A program made the position numbers and the translations under genes. Shown piece after piece: positions 62,961 through 64,000 of a stretch of 64,000 bases of DNA. Location: assembly GCA_029207755.1 (NCBI GenBank), contig JARCOQ010000009.1:35114914-35178913 (forward strand), read 5' to 3'. The notes below the pieces were generated by a model. That model saw only the letters and a program-made list of their open reading frames with translations. It ran no database searches and had not been told where the DNA came from. Origin of the DNA: Chamaea fasciata (Eukaryota; Chordata; Aves; Passeriformes; Sylviidae). Every line of letters starts with the position of its first letter. Position 1 is the first letter of the stretch.

Positions 62961-64000
62961 TGGCTCAGGATAAATGTTTGAACTTTGAGAGGCCAAAATT
63001 CATTTTCAGACAAAGCCATTTTCAGAAGCTTTGGAATCAGTGGTTAAATTTACCCTCAGCTTGCAAGGGAGAAGTATGGGGGTATTTCTCAATTTAATCC
63101 CTCCCAGAGATTTAACTAAATCACCAACCCCAAACCCTGCTTCTAGTTCTGCTTATGAGAAACTCGAGACTTGTGGAACATAATGGAAAAATAAAGTGAA
63201 AATAGCACTGAAAAGAAATACAATAAAATAATAAAATCATCCTGTCTCCATGTGCCCATTCCCCTAGTTCTCACAGGGGGACTTCAACCAGCTCACGCAT
63301 TTTCTGTGAATAAAATCACTGTCTCCACACCTTCACAACAAGAAAAAGTGCCTATTCCTGTGGGTACTGCCACAACTGAGAACACCAGCACGGCTCCACC
63401 AGGAACGGTAACATCAGCCAGCAGACCTTCTGTGCAGGTGGAAAGCTGTGCCAGCATGGGCGACCTGCAAGGATTAGGGATGTGCCACTTAAAATATCCC
63501 AGGAGGAGTCTGGCACCTTCTCTGCATGAGCCTCCTGCAGGATCCAACCTTTGGTGACAGTGGAAGACAAGCGAGTGTGACACAAACACACAGGGTGAGA
63601 AAGCTGTTGCTAAACGGGCAGGAGTTTCAGTTTCCTCCTCTTTTCCATCCCTTCCTCCCTCCCAGTTCAAGGAAGGGAATGGAAGCCAAATGCATTTTCC
63701 ATGCAACAAATCAAAGCTCCCCCCCCCAGCCTTTTAGAACCAATACCTGACACTGGAATAAACCTGTTAAAAAGTATAAATTCCCCCAAGCACACCCAAA
63801 GGGAAAAAGCAATAGAAAATCAACCCTGATAAAAGATGTACTAAACGAAAGCACTTTCAGTGTGCCAACTCAAAATGTATGGCCCACAACAAGCTTGGTG
63901 AGAGAAATCCCTGCTGGAAAAACAGGGCAAGGAAGAATGGAGGGGAAATATTTGGTGTCTTGCACTCACCACTAGGGCAGAGAATAGGATATGACCTACA

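Larger units (their letters stand above)
44881..64000 (-). other. CDH23: CDH23 intron upstream of the EC2 exon (3' part)
   Basis: This is the 3' end of an intron longer than 19.1 kb. The EC1 exon that should precede the EC2 exon, with its DVNDNAP linker, was looked for on the minus strand and not found. The interval holds a possible CR1 relic (46548-46700), CR1 fragments near 49211, 49902, 54280, 56440, 59314 and 62137, the nested insertion (50085-52160), a C21-A12 tract (47965-47997) and T tracts near 53701 and 55081. TAAT-rich unique stretches lie at 55186-55440 and 62820-62960. No gene was recognised on either strand. Confidence 0.8.

Overview
This window is vertebrate nuclear DNA, almost certainly from a bird and probably a passerine. 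The evidence is about 19 fragments of avian-type CR1 LINE 3' ends on both strands, two long terminal repeats (LTRs) of a type I associate with songbird genomes, and long introns around short exons. No bacterial, viral or organellar gene organisation is present. The passerine assignment rests on remembered repeat families and has not been searched.

The only gene I can support is cadherin-23 (CDH23), the large tip-link cadherin of hair cells. It lies on the minus strand, so transcription runs from high to low coordinates. Seven consecutive coding exons are visible, each with an AG acceptor and a GT donor: 44686-44880, 41184-41312, 35154-35232, 25776-25888, 23625-23813, 15280-15429 and 13899-14057. 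Their lengths (195, 129, 79, 113, 189, 150 and 159 bp) join in one open frame of 338 codons. The junctions are all phase 0 except one phase 1 junction, between the 79-bp and 113-bp exons. The protein runs from the start of extracellular cadherin repeat EC2, through EC3 and EC4, to the first strand of EC5. The signal peptide and EC1 exons must lie beyond 64000, and the rest of EC5 onward lies beyond position 1.

Everything else is intron. Positions 1-654 hold the 3' part of an LTR cut by the window edge. Positions 655-13898 are the start of a long intron. From 14058 to 44685 six introns of 1.2 to 9.3 kb separate the exons. They hold CR1 relics, a (CATCC)n array (26713-26828), a (CATC)n array with 50-bp higher-order periodicity (34884-35118) only 35 bp from an exon, and several homopolymer tracts. 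Positions 44881-64000 are the 3' part of an intron longer than 19 kb.

The most informative structure outside the exons is a three-level nested insertion at 50085-52160. A CR1 fragment is split by a TG...CA long terminal repeat (50158-51983), which is itself split by a second TG...CA element (50488-51215). Both insertions have 5-bp target-site duplications with one mismatch. The partial LTR at 1-654 is a relative of the outer element that lacks the inner one, so it acts as an empty-site control. I found no convincing undescribed gene system. The better leads are this nesting, the arrays beside the CDH23 exon, and a few TAAT-rich intronic segments that could be conserved regulatory DNA.
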